Part shown: positions 43,408 through 52,209 of the stretch, in pieces
How the letters are laid out: each line of letters begins with the position of its first letter
Position numbering within the stretch: the stretch's first letter is position 1
NCBI GenBank assembly: GCA_033584155.1
Contig: CP138355.1
Location: forward strand, 2,185,501-2,249,500
Direction: 5' to 3'
DNA from: Candidatus Electrothrix scaldis
Lineage (GTDB): Bacteria; Desulfobacterota; Desulfobulbia; Desulfobulbales; Desulfobulbaceae
DNA: 64,000 bases
Made by a program: the position numbers and the translations under genes
Notes under the pieces: generated by a model
Seen by the model: only the letters and a program-made list of their open reading frames with translations
What the model was told of the DNA's origin: nothing
The model's database searches: none

Positions 43408-44319
43408 ATGAATGAAAGAGAATTGAGCGACAAAATTTCCTCGTTCAGGCAGGCAATAGAGATGAATGATCAATTAGCCTGTTGTGAGTTATGTTTTAGA
43501 ATTTTTTCAACAACAACTGAGCGATTTCAAATATCTTTCGCGATCAATCTCCCCATTCGCTCATTTCAAAACGCAGTTCGGAGAATTTCACCAAATCTGA
43601 CTAAAAAATCCTAATTTCGATGTCGGAGACGGTGAAATTCGTTTATGTGGCAATAAATTTTTCGCCCGTCAACATGTGGAGCAAAAAAACTATCTGGAAT
43701 TGATTTTGTGTAAAAAAATAAACCATGCAATTACAGGGAGTTAAAATCCAACAAACTGCAAAAAAAATAAGCGAATGGGGAGATCAATGTTTGCAAAAGA
43801 TATTTGCCTATCTTTAGTTCGAGAAATAAAGTAGATAAATGGGCAAAAGAAATTCTGATAAATCCAGAGATATGGTTAAAGAAAAATGGTAAGACCACGC
43901 CTGTTAAAGAGAATGTTGATCCTTCTACAGCTTCTTTTGTATTTGCACTTGATGCTCTTTTGTGGGGACAATATTACAATAAACATACACTAATTGTTAC
44001 CGCATCATCTGTTACAGCTATAATGCGTTATATTCATGCAAGAGGTGTAAACGTGTGGATGGCGGATGATCCTGAAGCAGTTAATTTGTGGAAAACAGGT
44101 GGAATTCCAAGAAATAGAACTGTCGGATCTAACGTCGGTTCTTTAGCAGTTATCAGAAGAGAGTGGGGATATCTTTTAGATAAGCTTGAGACATCCAATC
44201 TGTATGCTCAAAAAAATTCTAATACTGATAAAGATATAGAAAAAATATTGGAAGTGTGGAAGTCAGCAGAAATGAATTTATTGCATCCAATAAAGTATGG
44301 TGAATGGCTTGGGGGATAG
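43408..44319 (+). pseudogene. Orphan gene split by a 279 bp inverted-repeat element
   Basis: The left part (MNERELSDKISSFRQAIEMN...STTTERF) and the right part (PIFSSRNKVDKWAKEIL...GEWLGG) are in the same frame. Removing the 279 bp element joins them as one 210-residue protein reading TTERF-PIFSSRNKV. The right part alone lacks a start codon with a ribosome-binding site. The composed protein has no known relative; the region SVTAIMRYIHARGVNVWMAD suggests an alpha/beta fold. With the element present, translation from the left ATG stops at 43614. The join is deduced from the sequence; loss of function is inference. Confidence 0.55.
43528..43806. mobile_element. 279 bp MITE-like element with about 40 bp imperfect terminal inverted repeats
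   Basis: The left end (from 43528) reads CAAATATCTTTCGC and later TCTCCCCATTCGCT; the complement of the right end (to 43806) reads CAAATATCTTTTGC and the same TCTCCCCATTCGCT. No clear target duplication is seen. The length is a multiple of three. The inside holds a 46-codon open stretch without start (around 43613-43743, including LCGNKFFARQHVEQKNYLEL), which may be a decayed coding remnant. A second internal inverted repeat (AATTTCACC/GGTGAAATT) occurs at about 43583-43648. Confidence 0.6.
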
Positions 44320-44453
44320 GAGAAACTGGGGACAGACCGAAAGCGCCGGGATAAACAGGCATAGAGTAGGGGATGAAAGAGCCCTACAAAAAAGGAGAAG
44401 CTGCTCCATTATGGCCCTGAGTCATGCGTCGGTACTCCCGATTAAATTAATCT

Positions 44454-44936
44454 GTGATGAATAGGAAGAACGGAAGATCCGTAGGCTGTGCCGCAATCCT
44501 GTTTGGTGTTGCAGGGGGGCTATATTTTTTATTTTTTAGCAATAAAAATATAATTAACAACGAAACAAATATATTTCTTGTTAAGTATTTTGTTGTTATC
44601 ACCGTTGCTAACGGTAGTTTATATTTTATTGTTATGGGCCTATTGCAGTATTTTGGTTTAATTCCAACTTTTTTTGAGGATGACGTTGATGTAGATGTTG
44701 AACTGATAACAATATTGAGATATATGCTGGTATTACCATTCTTGGCATCTGGAAGTGCAACTATATTAGTATATTCTGATAACTTACCTTTTAAAATATC
44801 ATGGCTGCTTTTTGTGATTTATTTAACCTGTTCTTTCATGGCAAGTTTAAGAAAAATATTATTAAGACGAGAGAAAAAGGGTGTCCCTCGAAAAAAGTCC
44901 ATCCGACAGGAAAAACAGGGCGATGAGCGGAAATGA
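44454..44936 (+). CDS. Four-TM orphan membrane protein
   Basis: The 160 residues have hydrophobic segments near 12-28 (AAILFGVAGGLYFLFF), 42-66 (FLVKYFVVITVANGSLYFIV), 87-107 and 112-132, with an acidic loop DDVDVDVEL between the middle pair. The C-terminus is basic and cytoplasmic. It is AT-rich and preceded by the GAAACTGGGGACAG motif (44322-44335). No family is recognised. It may be an immunity protein of a membrane-acting toxin, by analogy only. Confidence 0.5.
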   Translation: MMNRKNGRSVGCAAILFGVAGGLYFLFFSNKNIINNETNIFLVKYFVVITVANGSLYFIVMGLLQYFGLIPTFFEDDVDVDVELITILRYMLVLPFLASGSATILVYSDNLPFKISWLLFVIYLTCSFMASLRKILLRREKKGVPRKKSIRQEKQGDERK

Positions 44937-45019
44937 AGAAACAGTAAATAGGGGCCAGACCACGTTTGTTTGTCAAAATAAAATCAATGAGGTCGGACTC
45001 GATTGATTTTTTTTGGGGG

Positions 45020-45094
45020 GTATTGACAGGCAACTCGGTGCAGCACACAGACCCCCTTGAGCAGATCACCCGCTTCGCCTATGGCCCGAATCAA
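45020..45094 (+). pseudogene. Rhs/YD-repeat scrap
   Basis: A 25-codon stretch reads VLTGNSVQHTDPLEQITRFA then YGPNQ before a stop. GNxVxxTDPLxxxTRFxY is the hallmark of Rhs/YD repeats, which form the shell of polymorphic toxins. It lies between two copies of a GACTCGATTGATT motif (44997-45009 and 45103-45115). The scrap suggests that an Rhs toxin gene once stood here and was lost. The rest of 44937-45238 shows nothing else. Confidence 0.55.
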
Positions 45095-45238
45095 TAGGGT
45101 CAGACTCGATTGATTCTTTAATCGTACCTGCACGGGGCGGGCATGTACCTCTGTTTATCTGTCTGTATTTTTTTCTTGTGAATTGCCTCTGTTGATGGTA
45201 TCGGTAATTATTATCGAATAAATTAATGGAGGTGTATT

Positions 45239-45682
45239 GTGTGTAAAGAAGTAAAAAAGACATGCCAATGCGGGCAGAAAACAGCCCAGTTTCATCTGCG
45301 GGACAATATCTTGAGTAGGGAAGTCATAGGAACATTATATTGCCCCCAATGTGTTGTTGAGTTTGAGCTGAATCCAGAAACTATGCTTGCAGATAACGGC
45401 TGGATTATTGAATATGATATGGAACTGGTCAAATTTCACCTTACTTCAGGCTTACAGCTGGACCCTGATGTAGTTCGGCCAGGATTTATTTTTGACAGCG
45501 GCTATGCCTGCTGGCTGGAGATGTACCCTGGTGAAAAACAGGATATTGAGGAGGAGCGGCAGGAGCTTCTGGCACTGCATAAGGAAGATCCTAACTCATA
45601 TCTGAAAAAAATATCTTCATGGAATATCGCCCGGATTGAAAAATTGAAAGAGGAGGGGTGGCGTAAGGCAAAAGCAGCCTGA
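45239..45682 (+). CDS. Zinc-ribbon-like small protein, unknown function
   Basis: The 147-residue protein starts at GTG 45239, with GGAGG six bases upstream. The N-terminus has CQCGQKTAQFHLRDNIL and LYCPQC, a four-cysteine arrangement that can hold zinc. The middle (NGWIIEYDMELVKFHLTSGL) is mixed, and the C-terminus is a charged helix (YLKKISSWNIARIEKLKEEG). Its GC content is closer to that of the core genome than its left neighbours. No function can be assigned. Confidence 0.65.
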   Translation: MCKEVKKTCQCGQKTAQFHLRDNILSREVIGTLYCPQCVVEFELNPETMLADNGWIIEYDMELVKFHLTSGLQLDPDVVRPGFIFDSGYACWLEMYPGEKQDIEEERQELLALHKEDPNSYLKKISSWNIARIEKLKEEGWRKAKAA

Positions 45683-46013
45683 GTGTTGAAGATTGAGAGG
45701 AAAGGCGGAGCAGTTGGGGTTTTCTGACTGCCAGTTCCAAGAAACAGCAAGAAACATGAAACAGATCTCGATTGCTTCCTAACGCCACAGGAAAATTCAC
45801 CAGCTGCTATAAGCCCACGAGGTCTGGGGTGGATTAGTAATAGGGATGTTGGTAAGTTATTGTGTTTATGTTTTTTTTTAGGTCCTGGCTTGTCTCCTGG
45901 CGATTTTTTTCACCAAGGAAACCTTACCTCTCTTCGCCATTTCGCATTAGTATCGTTCCTCATTCTCCTCTCAATCAACTGATCCATCTGCCGCATTTCA
46001 TCTTCGCCACCGC
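45683..46013. other. Gap of about 330 bp
   Basis: An open frame covers part of it (from 45862), but its first half is composed of W, F, R and P in a way I do not trust. Only its end belongs to the broken exonuclease gene. I see no promoter worth naming. Confidence 0.35.
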
Positions 46014-47008
46014 ATGCCCTTGCCCTCCGATTTCATCGTTCTCGACACCGAAGGTCCGTCATGCCCTGAACGAAATCGCCATCCTTGATGCCCAGGGAAA
46101 TCTCCTTTTCGAGGGTTTTGCAGAAGGACACGGGTCTGTCCAACATGATCTCTACCCCCCCTTACAGAACTATTACAGCGTCTGAAAACGCTGGCAGAAC
46201 AACGGACTATCGTTTGTCATTATGCCGAGCATGACGAACGACTTCTGCGCAAGAGCTTTACTGCCGCAGGCCTGCCTTGGCCGGGCTTCTGTTTTCTCTG
46301 CTCCTGGGAAACGGCAAAACGTTGTTTTCTGGATCTGCCTTCCTATTCTCTTGAATATCTCAGTAAAACCTTGCATCTTCAGGTGCAACAACGGTATTTT
46401 AATGCCCAGGCCGCTCACAGCGCCCGTTATGATGCCCTGTTCACCTTTCAACTTTACCGCAAGATGCAGCAAGAGACCCACACGCAGCACCACCGGGGAG
46501 TGCTCACCAATCCTTTCAGCAACACCCGAGTCGACAGCCCGTTTCAGCAGTATATTGATCTGGATGATGTTCATCGCGAGGCCTTTGTCCGTATCACCAA
46601 CCTCATAGAGGAAATTAAGGGCGATACCAATCAGCAGAGCCGGGGCGCGGTGGTGCTGGGTGTGGCAGGCAACGGTAAGACCCACCTGATGATGCGCCTG
46701 GCCCGCCATACTCTGAAAACCAATCGCCTGTTTTTTATCCGCCAGCCCAATCATGAGGAGGCGGTCTTTTATCATATTTACAGCAGAATGCTGGAGTCCT
46801 TTATCGAGCCGATCCCGGAGACAGAATATTCGCAGCTGGAATATCTCCTGGGCCGTAGTTTCTCCAAGATCGTTATCAGTACGCTTCAGGCCAGGCCAAA
46901 ACCGAGTAAAAAGGATCTGGAAATATTGAACGGGCTTTCCCAAGGTCAGTTGAATATCTATTCTGTGCTTGGCAAAGAGGGCTCAGAGACCAAACGGAGA
47001 AACTGGGA

Positions 47009-48682
47009 CCTAAATCCTGCAATTGATCTTTTTGGCTCAAATGACTAACCATTTGGTGTTGTAGAAAACCAAAAATTCTGAAAATAGTTATCAGTTGATA
47101 GTAAAAAACACCGAAAAGTGCTGTTTCCAGATAAGCAGATGCCTCTTTAAGGCTGATCAAGTAGAATATTTTGCCCCACAAGACGCACTAATCCTGTTGA
47201 TGGAAAAAAATATTTCAAAAAAAGAGGTAGTAGTGCTGGTCAGTACAGCCCCACCGCCACCCAGTCATCCCACTGAGTGGAATACAGCATTCGTTCGGGA
47301 ACAAATAGCTTTTGCTGCCGTCCACCAGTAGTATACTTCCCAGCCACCCGAACGAGAAATGTACGAATTGTACCTGGCTCCCAGCGACGTAATACAGCAT
47401 TACCGCTCAATAAAGCCATCCATCGTATCGTGTTGTATGCCAGAATAGCAGTTTGAAACAACACACTATTTGCCCAGAAATCTTCTGTCTTGATATGTAC
47501 CAACGCAGTCTGGTTTTTTGCTTCCTCAATCCAGGTTTCACAAGTTGCTCGTTGGCCGTATCGTTTGTGGACCTGCCATGGATCAGCAATCTCACTGACC
47601 ACATAACAGAAGTAATCGAACTCCTTCATCTCAAACAGGGTCGCTGGTTTTGCCGGGTCAGCCGGTTTCTCTCTGCGGACCGCAACAAAGAGTCGGGTCG
47701 AAGACCAGGTCGTACATTTATGAAAAAAGATACATTGTTCCCAACCGGCCTGCCCGGGGACCGGCTCCCAGGATTGTTTGGACAGAAGGGTGACCAGCCC
47801 CTTGAGCTTAACCTTGATCAGGTAACTATGACCATACTGATCCAAAAGATCAAGCAGGGCACCAACAAAAAAACCGCTGTCGCCCCTGAACAAAATCCGG
47901 GTTCCATTGGGAAGGTGTGCCAGAAGTTGCTTGGTAAACTCGACAATACCATTACTTGTATAGGCATTGCCGCATCGAAGCCACCCTTGCAATATCTCTT
48001 TGCTTTCAGCGCAAAATGCAAGCAGAGGATGATACGATTTTGCACCGCGTTTATGTGGATTAAACCCTTTGGCCGCTCCTTGCTGAGAACCGTATACCGT
48101 CTTTTCTGTGGAATCCACATCAACAACCAGACAGTGGGCTGCACCGACTTTACTTTTCCCGGATCGCAATCCCTTACGCCACATGCGAGCACGCAACCGA
48201 TGATTAAGAACTTCCAGGTTATTGATATGACGATAGCTGAATGTTCGAAAAAGGCGGCCAAAGGTTGTTTCGTCCGGGATTAACCGCCATCCTGCTATCC
48301 GGCAAAGTACGCTATCTGCCCAGACTGTTGCAATATTGCTGATAGAACGAGCTCCGCCGATAATAGCTATCAAAGGGAGAAATATTATATCAACTGCATC
48401 ATAAGTGGCGGTGGCTCCGCGTTGATGTTCTAAAGTTTCCTGGATAAGCTGGCCAACATTATGTTTTTGCAGGAACTTTACGGCAGGAATCAAGCCTGCC
48501 TGTGCTGTAACCCCTTTTGCTCCTTTATTAATTTGTATTTTTTTGGGCGAGACTCGGGCAGATCGTTTATTCTGTTTAGACTTCATAAAAATAGTGACCC
48601 TCTTCTGTAGTAATTTTACCTTTAACATATTGAGGATTATACTATTTTTACGATACCCTTTCAACTAATTGCAGGATTTAGG
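47009..48682 (-). mobile_element. IS1380-family insertion sequence, 1674 bp
   Basis: The left end reads CCTAAATCCTGCAATT and the right end is its complement (AATTGCAGGATTTAGG, ending at 48682). TGGGA is duplicated on both sides (47004-47008 and 48683-48687). One transposase gene fills most of the element. End sequence, length and transposase all fit IS1380. Both ends and the gene are intact, so it may still move. Confidence 0.9.
47240..48586 (-). CDS. IS1380-family DDE transposase
   Basis: This 448-residue transposase catalyses cut-and-paste movement of its element. It begins with a basic DNA-binding N-terminus (MKSKQNKRSARVSPKK) and has the RNase H-fold acidic triad: Asp in CLVVDVDSTEKT, Asp in ILFRGDSGFFVG and Glu in CETWIEEAKNQ. 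GWRLIPDETTFGRLFR is characteristic of IS1380. I start at ATG 48586, with GAGGG before it; the frame extends 26 codons upstream without support. No frameshift or stop is seen. Confidence 0.93.
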   Translation of the reverse strand: MKSKQNKRSARVSPKKIQINKGAKGVTAQAGLIPAVKFLQKHNVGQLIQETLEHQRGATATYDAVDIIFLPLIAIIGGARSISNIATVWADSVLCRIAGWRLIPDETTFGRLFRTFSYRHINNLEVLNHRLRARMWRKGLRSGKSKVGAAHCLVVDVDSTEKTVYGSQQGAAKGFNPHKRGAKSYHPLLAFCAESKEILQGWLRCGNAYTSNGIVEFTKQLLAHLPNGTRILFRGDSGFFVGALLDLLDQYGHSYLIKVKLKGLVTLLSKQSWEPVPGQAGWEQCIFFHKCTTWSSTRLFVAVRREKPADPAKPATLFEMKEFDYFCYVVSEIADPWQVHKRYGQRATCETWIEEAKNQTALVHIKTEDFWANSVLFQTAILAYNTIRWMALLSGNAVLRRWEPGTIRTFLVRVAGKYTTGGRQQKLFVPERMLYSTQWDDWVAVGLY

Positions 48683-50205
48683 TGGGATTATATCGAACGT
48701 CAGACCCTGCAATGGTGGCAGCAGAGCTACGGGTTCAGTGATTATGCCTGTAATATTATTACCGGCCTGATTCGCTTCTGTCGCTATTCCGATCCCGGGA
48801 AAAAGGCGTTAGTTCGGCGCTGGTTGGCTGGGCAGCACCTGTTGAACAGCGAGCTGGAGGCGGTGAAGCTGCATAACTGGGAGGAGGAGCTAAGCCGGGA
48901 AGACTTTGCCCTCCAGGCTATGGTGGTCTTTGGCAGGCTCTCGGTTGTGGATGAGCCGCTGATTATTGTTTTTGATCAGCTGGAAGGGCTCAAGTATAAC
49001 GAGAAATTACTGGTGCGGTTCGGTGAAGCGGTCAAGGAATTATTCACCCACGTGCCCAATTGCCTGATGCTCTTTAATCTCTTTCCTGATCGCTGGCGTT
49101 ATTTTCGCCAGATCTTTGATGCCTCGGTCACCGAGCGGATGGGGCAATACCAGATTCCTCTGGAGCTCCCGGAAAAAGAGGTGCTGGCGAAGATGTTGGC
49201 CCTGAAACTGGCAGAGGTTGATCTGGACAGCAAGACCCTGTTTGAACCGGATGAATTGGCGATTATTCTTAGCCATCGCTCTATCCGCAGTGTCCTCAAC
49301 TGCGCAGCTGATTATTATCGTTATAAACTGGAAGGCATCCCTCTGCCCACCAATACTCTGAGCTTTGAGGCCAGGGTTGATCGCACCTTGCAGGAACTTC
49401 GCCAGGATATTGCCGAACTGCGCCAGCATCTGCGCCTGGAAAAGAAGCCAGAGGCCTTGTCGCTGAATCCTGTGTCCAGGGAGGTTGCACAGTATATAGA
49501 GCAGAAGCAGGGGCAGTTGGCTGCGGCCTATAGCAGAAAGCAGATTATCACAGACACTGATGATTTGGGGAAGCTTCGTTTGATTTTGGCTACCTTGCAA
49601 CCGCTGTATGGTTTTCGTCTTGATTATCTACGGCTTGGAAGGCGACGTCTACCCGAACATGTCGTTATTCAGCGTCAACAGAAGGGGGCTGACCATGTTG
49701 AGAGTAAAAAAGCAGCTGTAGCCTTTCTTCATACCGATGCCTATACCTTTGCGCCACGGATTAAGAATTTTAATCAGCTCGTTATTGAGCATAAGGATAT
49801 TCGTTTTGCCCTGTTTCGCGATGAGCGAGAGCCTGAAATCCAGAGTAAGGTGAGTAAGGGGGAGATTGAGAAACTGAACAGCAGCGAGAATGGCCGTTTT
49901 GTGCTCATGGATCGGCCCAAACGGATCCATTTTGAGTTGGTCCATCAGATTATTTCGGATATCCAGAACCATGATCTGCATGCAGAGCCGGATCAGGTTA
50001 TGCCTCTGTTAGTGGATATGATCGGCAAGGAGTTTTGGCTCTTCCGGGCTATTGGTGCAGAGGCACTCTGCTCGGACCGCATGAAAATATAAATATAATT
50101 GCGGGTAGGTGCTCAAGTGAGGTATGATAATAACTTAGCTTGCATATGAAAAAACAGCAGAAAAGCACACGAGGCTGTGCAGTGTTCACGGAAAGGGGAT
50201 AAAAA

Positions 50206-51261
50206 ATGGCTGACGGACAACAGGACCTGCCAATGACGTCTATGGAACGGGTACTCACTACCTTGGGGCATCAGGAACCGGATCGGGTCCCTTTGTTTCT
50301 TCTGGTGACTATGCATGGGGCTAAAGAGCTGGGCCTGAGCATTAAGGAGTATTTTTCCAAGGCTGAATACGTGGTGGAAGGCCAGCTCCGCATGCTGGAA
50401 AAATATCGCCACGATTGTCTGTATCCCTTCTTTTATGCTGCAATAGAGCCTGAAGCCTTTGGTTCCGAGACCATTTGGTTTGAAGATGGTCCGCCCAATA
50501 GCGGTGCTCCGGTTATCAGATCGGAACATGATATCCGCAGCTTGCAGGTGCCGGATATAGAAAATTCCTGCCTCAATAGGGTACTGGAGACCACGCGTGC
50601 CTTGAAAAAGGAAGTCGGAGATCGGGTACCGATTATCGGGGTGGCTATTTCTCCCTTTTCCCTACCTGTGATGCAGATGGGCTTCCCTGCTTATATCGAG
50701 CTGATGTATGATCAGCCTGCGCTTTTTCAGCAGCTTATGGAGGTTAATCAGGAGTTTTGTGTGCGTTGGGCCAATGCCCAGGTTGAGGCTGGGGCAACAG
50801 CTATCTGCTATTTTGATCCACTGACCTCACCAACCATCACTGCCCCGGGAGAGCACCTGCAAAAGGGGTTTGCCATTGCCCAGCAGACCTTGGGAAGAAT
50901 ACAATCCCCAACGGCCTTTCATTTAGCATCAGGTAAAACTCTCAGCGTTGTTGATGAGGTGCTTGCCGCAGGTTCAGCAGCCCTTGGTGTGAGCACCTCT
51001 GAGGATCTGGAAGAGGTCAAGGCTGTGTGTAAGGGCAGGATAACTGTGCTGGGAAATCTGAACGGTGTTGAAATGCGCCGTTGGACGCCGCAACAGGCGA
51101 AAGAAAAGGTTAGGGAGGCTATACAAAAAGCTGGTGCTGGCGGAGGGTTTATTCTTTCTGATAATCATGGTGAGATCCCCTGGCAGGTCAGTGAAGAGGT
51201 CTTGCTGGCAATTTCCGAGGCTGTGCATCAGTGGGGTACGTATCCGCTTACTGATTGTTAG
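50206..51261 (+). CDS. Uroporphyrinogen-decarboxylase-type corrinoid methyltransferase, copy 1
   Basis: Proteins of this family (MtaA/MtbA-like) move methyl groups between a corrinoid protein and a thiol or pterin acceptor. The 351-residue protein keeps the TIM-barrel signatures EPDRVPLFLL at the start, GFPAYIELMYDQP, VEAGATAICYFDPLTSP and VLGNLNG. GGGFILSDNHGEIPWQVS closes the barrel with the expected zinc or substrate residues. It lacks the haem-decarboxylation context. A close paralogue lies at 52210 with the B12 protein between them, which suggests one methyltransfer system. The methyl acceptor is unknown. Confidence 0.85.
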   Translation: MADGQQDLPMTSMERVLTTLGHQEPDRVPLFLLVTMHGAKELGLSIKEYFSKAEYVVEGQLRMLEKYRHDCLYPFFYAAIEPEAFGSETIWFEDGPPNSGAPVIRSEHDIRSLQVPDIENSCLNRVLETTRALKKEVGDRVPIIGVAISPFSLPVMQMGFPAYIELMYDQPALFQQLMEVNQEFCVRWANAQVEAGATAICYFDPLTSPTITAPGEHLQKGFAIAQQTLGRIQSPTAFHLASGKTLSVVDEVLAAGSAALGVSTSEDLEEVKAVCKGRITVLGNLNGVEMRRWTPQQAKEKVREAIQKAGAGGGFILSDNHGEIPWQVSEEVLLAISEAVHQWGTYPLTDC

Positions 51262-51435
51262 TGTCTGATCGTAGAGTAAGTTTTTTTTTGTGGGGCGTAT
51301 TTTATGAGTGAAGGGGGATAGATTGCCTTCAAAAAAACTCGTAGATGTATGCGTTCCCATGAACTGTTTTTACAGATACTTGCAAATTTTAAAACTATTT
51401 TCCTGACAAGAATGTGAGAAGAGGTTGTTCGTCGG
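51262..51435. other. Gap before the corrinoid promoter
   Basis: No gene, cobalamin riboswitch (B12 box) or terminator with a stem is recognised; the stretch TTTTTTTTTG near 51281-51290 could aid release of transcripts from the preceding gene. Confidence 0.3.
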
Positions 51436-51464
51436 TTGACAGGCTCATGATGTCCGTATACTAT
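51436..51464 (+). promoter_or_regulatory. Sigma70-type promoter for the corrinoid operon
   Basis: TTGACA (51436-51441) matches the -35 consensus fully. Seventeen bases later TACTAT (51459-51464) matches four of six -10 positions. Transcription would begin near 51471, about 80 bases before the B12-protein gene. Confidence 0.6.
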
Positions 51465-51479
51465 TGAGGGTTGAAAAAA

Positions 51480-51496
51480 TTGTACAAGGTGTACAA
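51480..51496. promoter_or_regulatory. Palindromic operator candidate TTGTAC-N5-GTACAA
   Basis: Perfect 6 bp arms with a 5 bp spacer lie just after the predicted transcript start of the corrinoid operon. A repressor bound here would block transcription. No regulator gene is adjacent; the two kinases downstream could act through another protein. Confidence 0.5.
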
Positions 51497-51553
51497 AAAC
51501 GCATATTTTACGGCATGCTGTTGATGGATATTTTTCCAGGGAGATATTAATCA

Positions 51554-52192
51554 GTGATATCGAATAGCAAGGAAGTCTTAGATTTTGTTGATAGGCTGGT
51601 CAGGATTGATCGTTTAGGGGCTGAAAAAATTTTTAATGCGGTCCGCGAACAGGGTTCTATGTCCCGGACCGTTGATCAGCTTATTCTCCCCGCCTTGGAA
51701 GTGATCGGGAATGGCTGGGAAGAGGGAACGGTTGCCCTGGCTCAGGTATATATGAGCAGCAGAATTTGTGAGGAGCTGATGACCCATGTCCCCCCAGACG
51801 ACGCTGCGGAACATCTGGGGAATTTGCCCATGGCCATTGCCGTGCTGGAGGATTATCATCAGCTGGGTAAGATAATTATTTCCGCATGCTTACGGGCCAG
51901 TGGCTATTCCTTTCAGGATTACGGTCGGGTGACCCCTGAGGAGCTAGCCCAAAAAATTGTCGAGGATTCCATAGAGATTGTCCTGATTTCCACCCTCATG
52001 CTTCGTTCTGCGCTCCTGGTGAAAGAGGTGAAAGATTTGCTTGCGAAAAGCGGCTCTTCTGCCCGTATTGTTGTTGGCGGGGCCCCGTTTCGCTTTGATC
52101 CCCAGCTATGGCAGGAGGTCGGAGCTGATGCGATGGGCGCCAATGCAACAGAAGCTGTTGCGGCAATAGCTACCTGTATGAGCAGGAAATAG
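51554..52192 (+). CDS. Corrinoid (B12-binding) methyl-carrier protein
   Basis: The 212-residue protein has a helical cap domain (residues 1-85) and a Rossmann-like B12-binding domain. The base-off/His-on motif is present as DYHQLG, where His replaces the lower axial ligand of cobalamin, followed by SGYSFQDYGRVT and VVGGAPFRFDPQLWQEVGAD. Such proteins carry methyl groups between two methyltransferases. The start is GTG, with AGGGAG upstream. It lies between two paralogous methyltransferases, the expected gene order. It is the first gene after the predicted promoter. Confidence 0.9.
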   Translation: MISNSKEVLDFVDRLVRIDRLGAEKIFNAVREQGSMSRTVDQLILPALEVIGNGWEEGTVALAQVYMSSRICEELMTHVPPDDAAEHLGNLPMAIAVLEDYHQLGKIIISACLRASGYSFQDYGRVTPEELAQKIVEDSIEIVLISTLMLRSALLVKEVKDLLAKSGSSARIVVGGAPFRFDPQLWQEVGADAMGANATEAVAAIATCMSRK

Positions 52193-52209
52193 GAACTGAA
52201 CTGACGCGT

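Larger units (their letters stand above)
46014..50092 (+). pseudogene. DEDDh exonuclease-P-loop ATPase fusion gene, broken by two frameshifts and IS1380 insertion
   Basis: The start MPLPSDFIVLDTEG is the ExoI motif (D-T-E) of DEDDh 3'-5' exonucleases. One frameshift near 46066 joins it to LNEIAILDAQGNLLFEG. A second, in a C7 tract (46155-46161), joins it to LLQRLKTLAEQRTIVCHYAE, with ExoII/III-like CHYAEHD and AHSARYDALF. An ATPase follows (Walker A GVAGNGKTHLM), cut by the IS at 47008. It resumes as DYIERQTLQWWQQSYGF with Walker B LIIVFDQLEG and a large C-terminal region of unknown fold. Excision of the IS restores the frame exactly. The intact product would be about 800 residues. The family is not one I can name. 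Confidence 0.75.

Noticed and set aside
51262-51553. Cobalamin riboswitch before the corrinoid gene
   Set aside because: No B12-box-like sequence or fitting stem set is visible.
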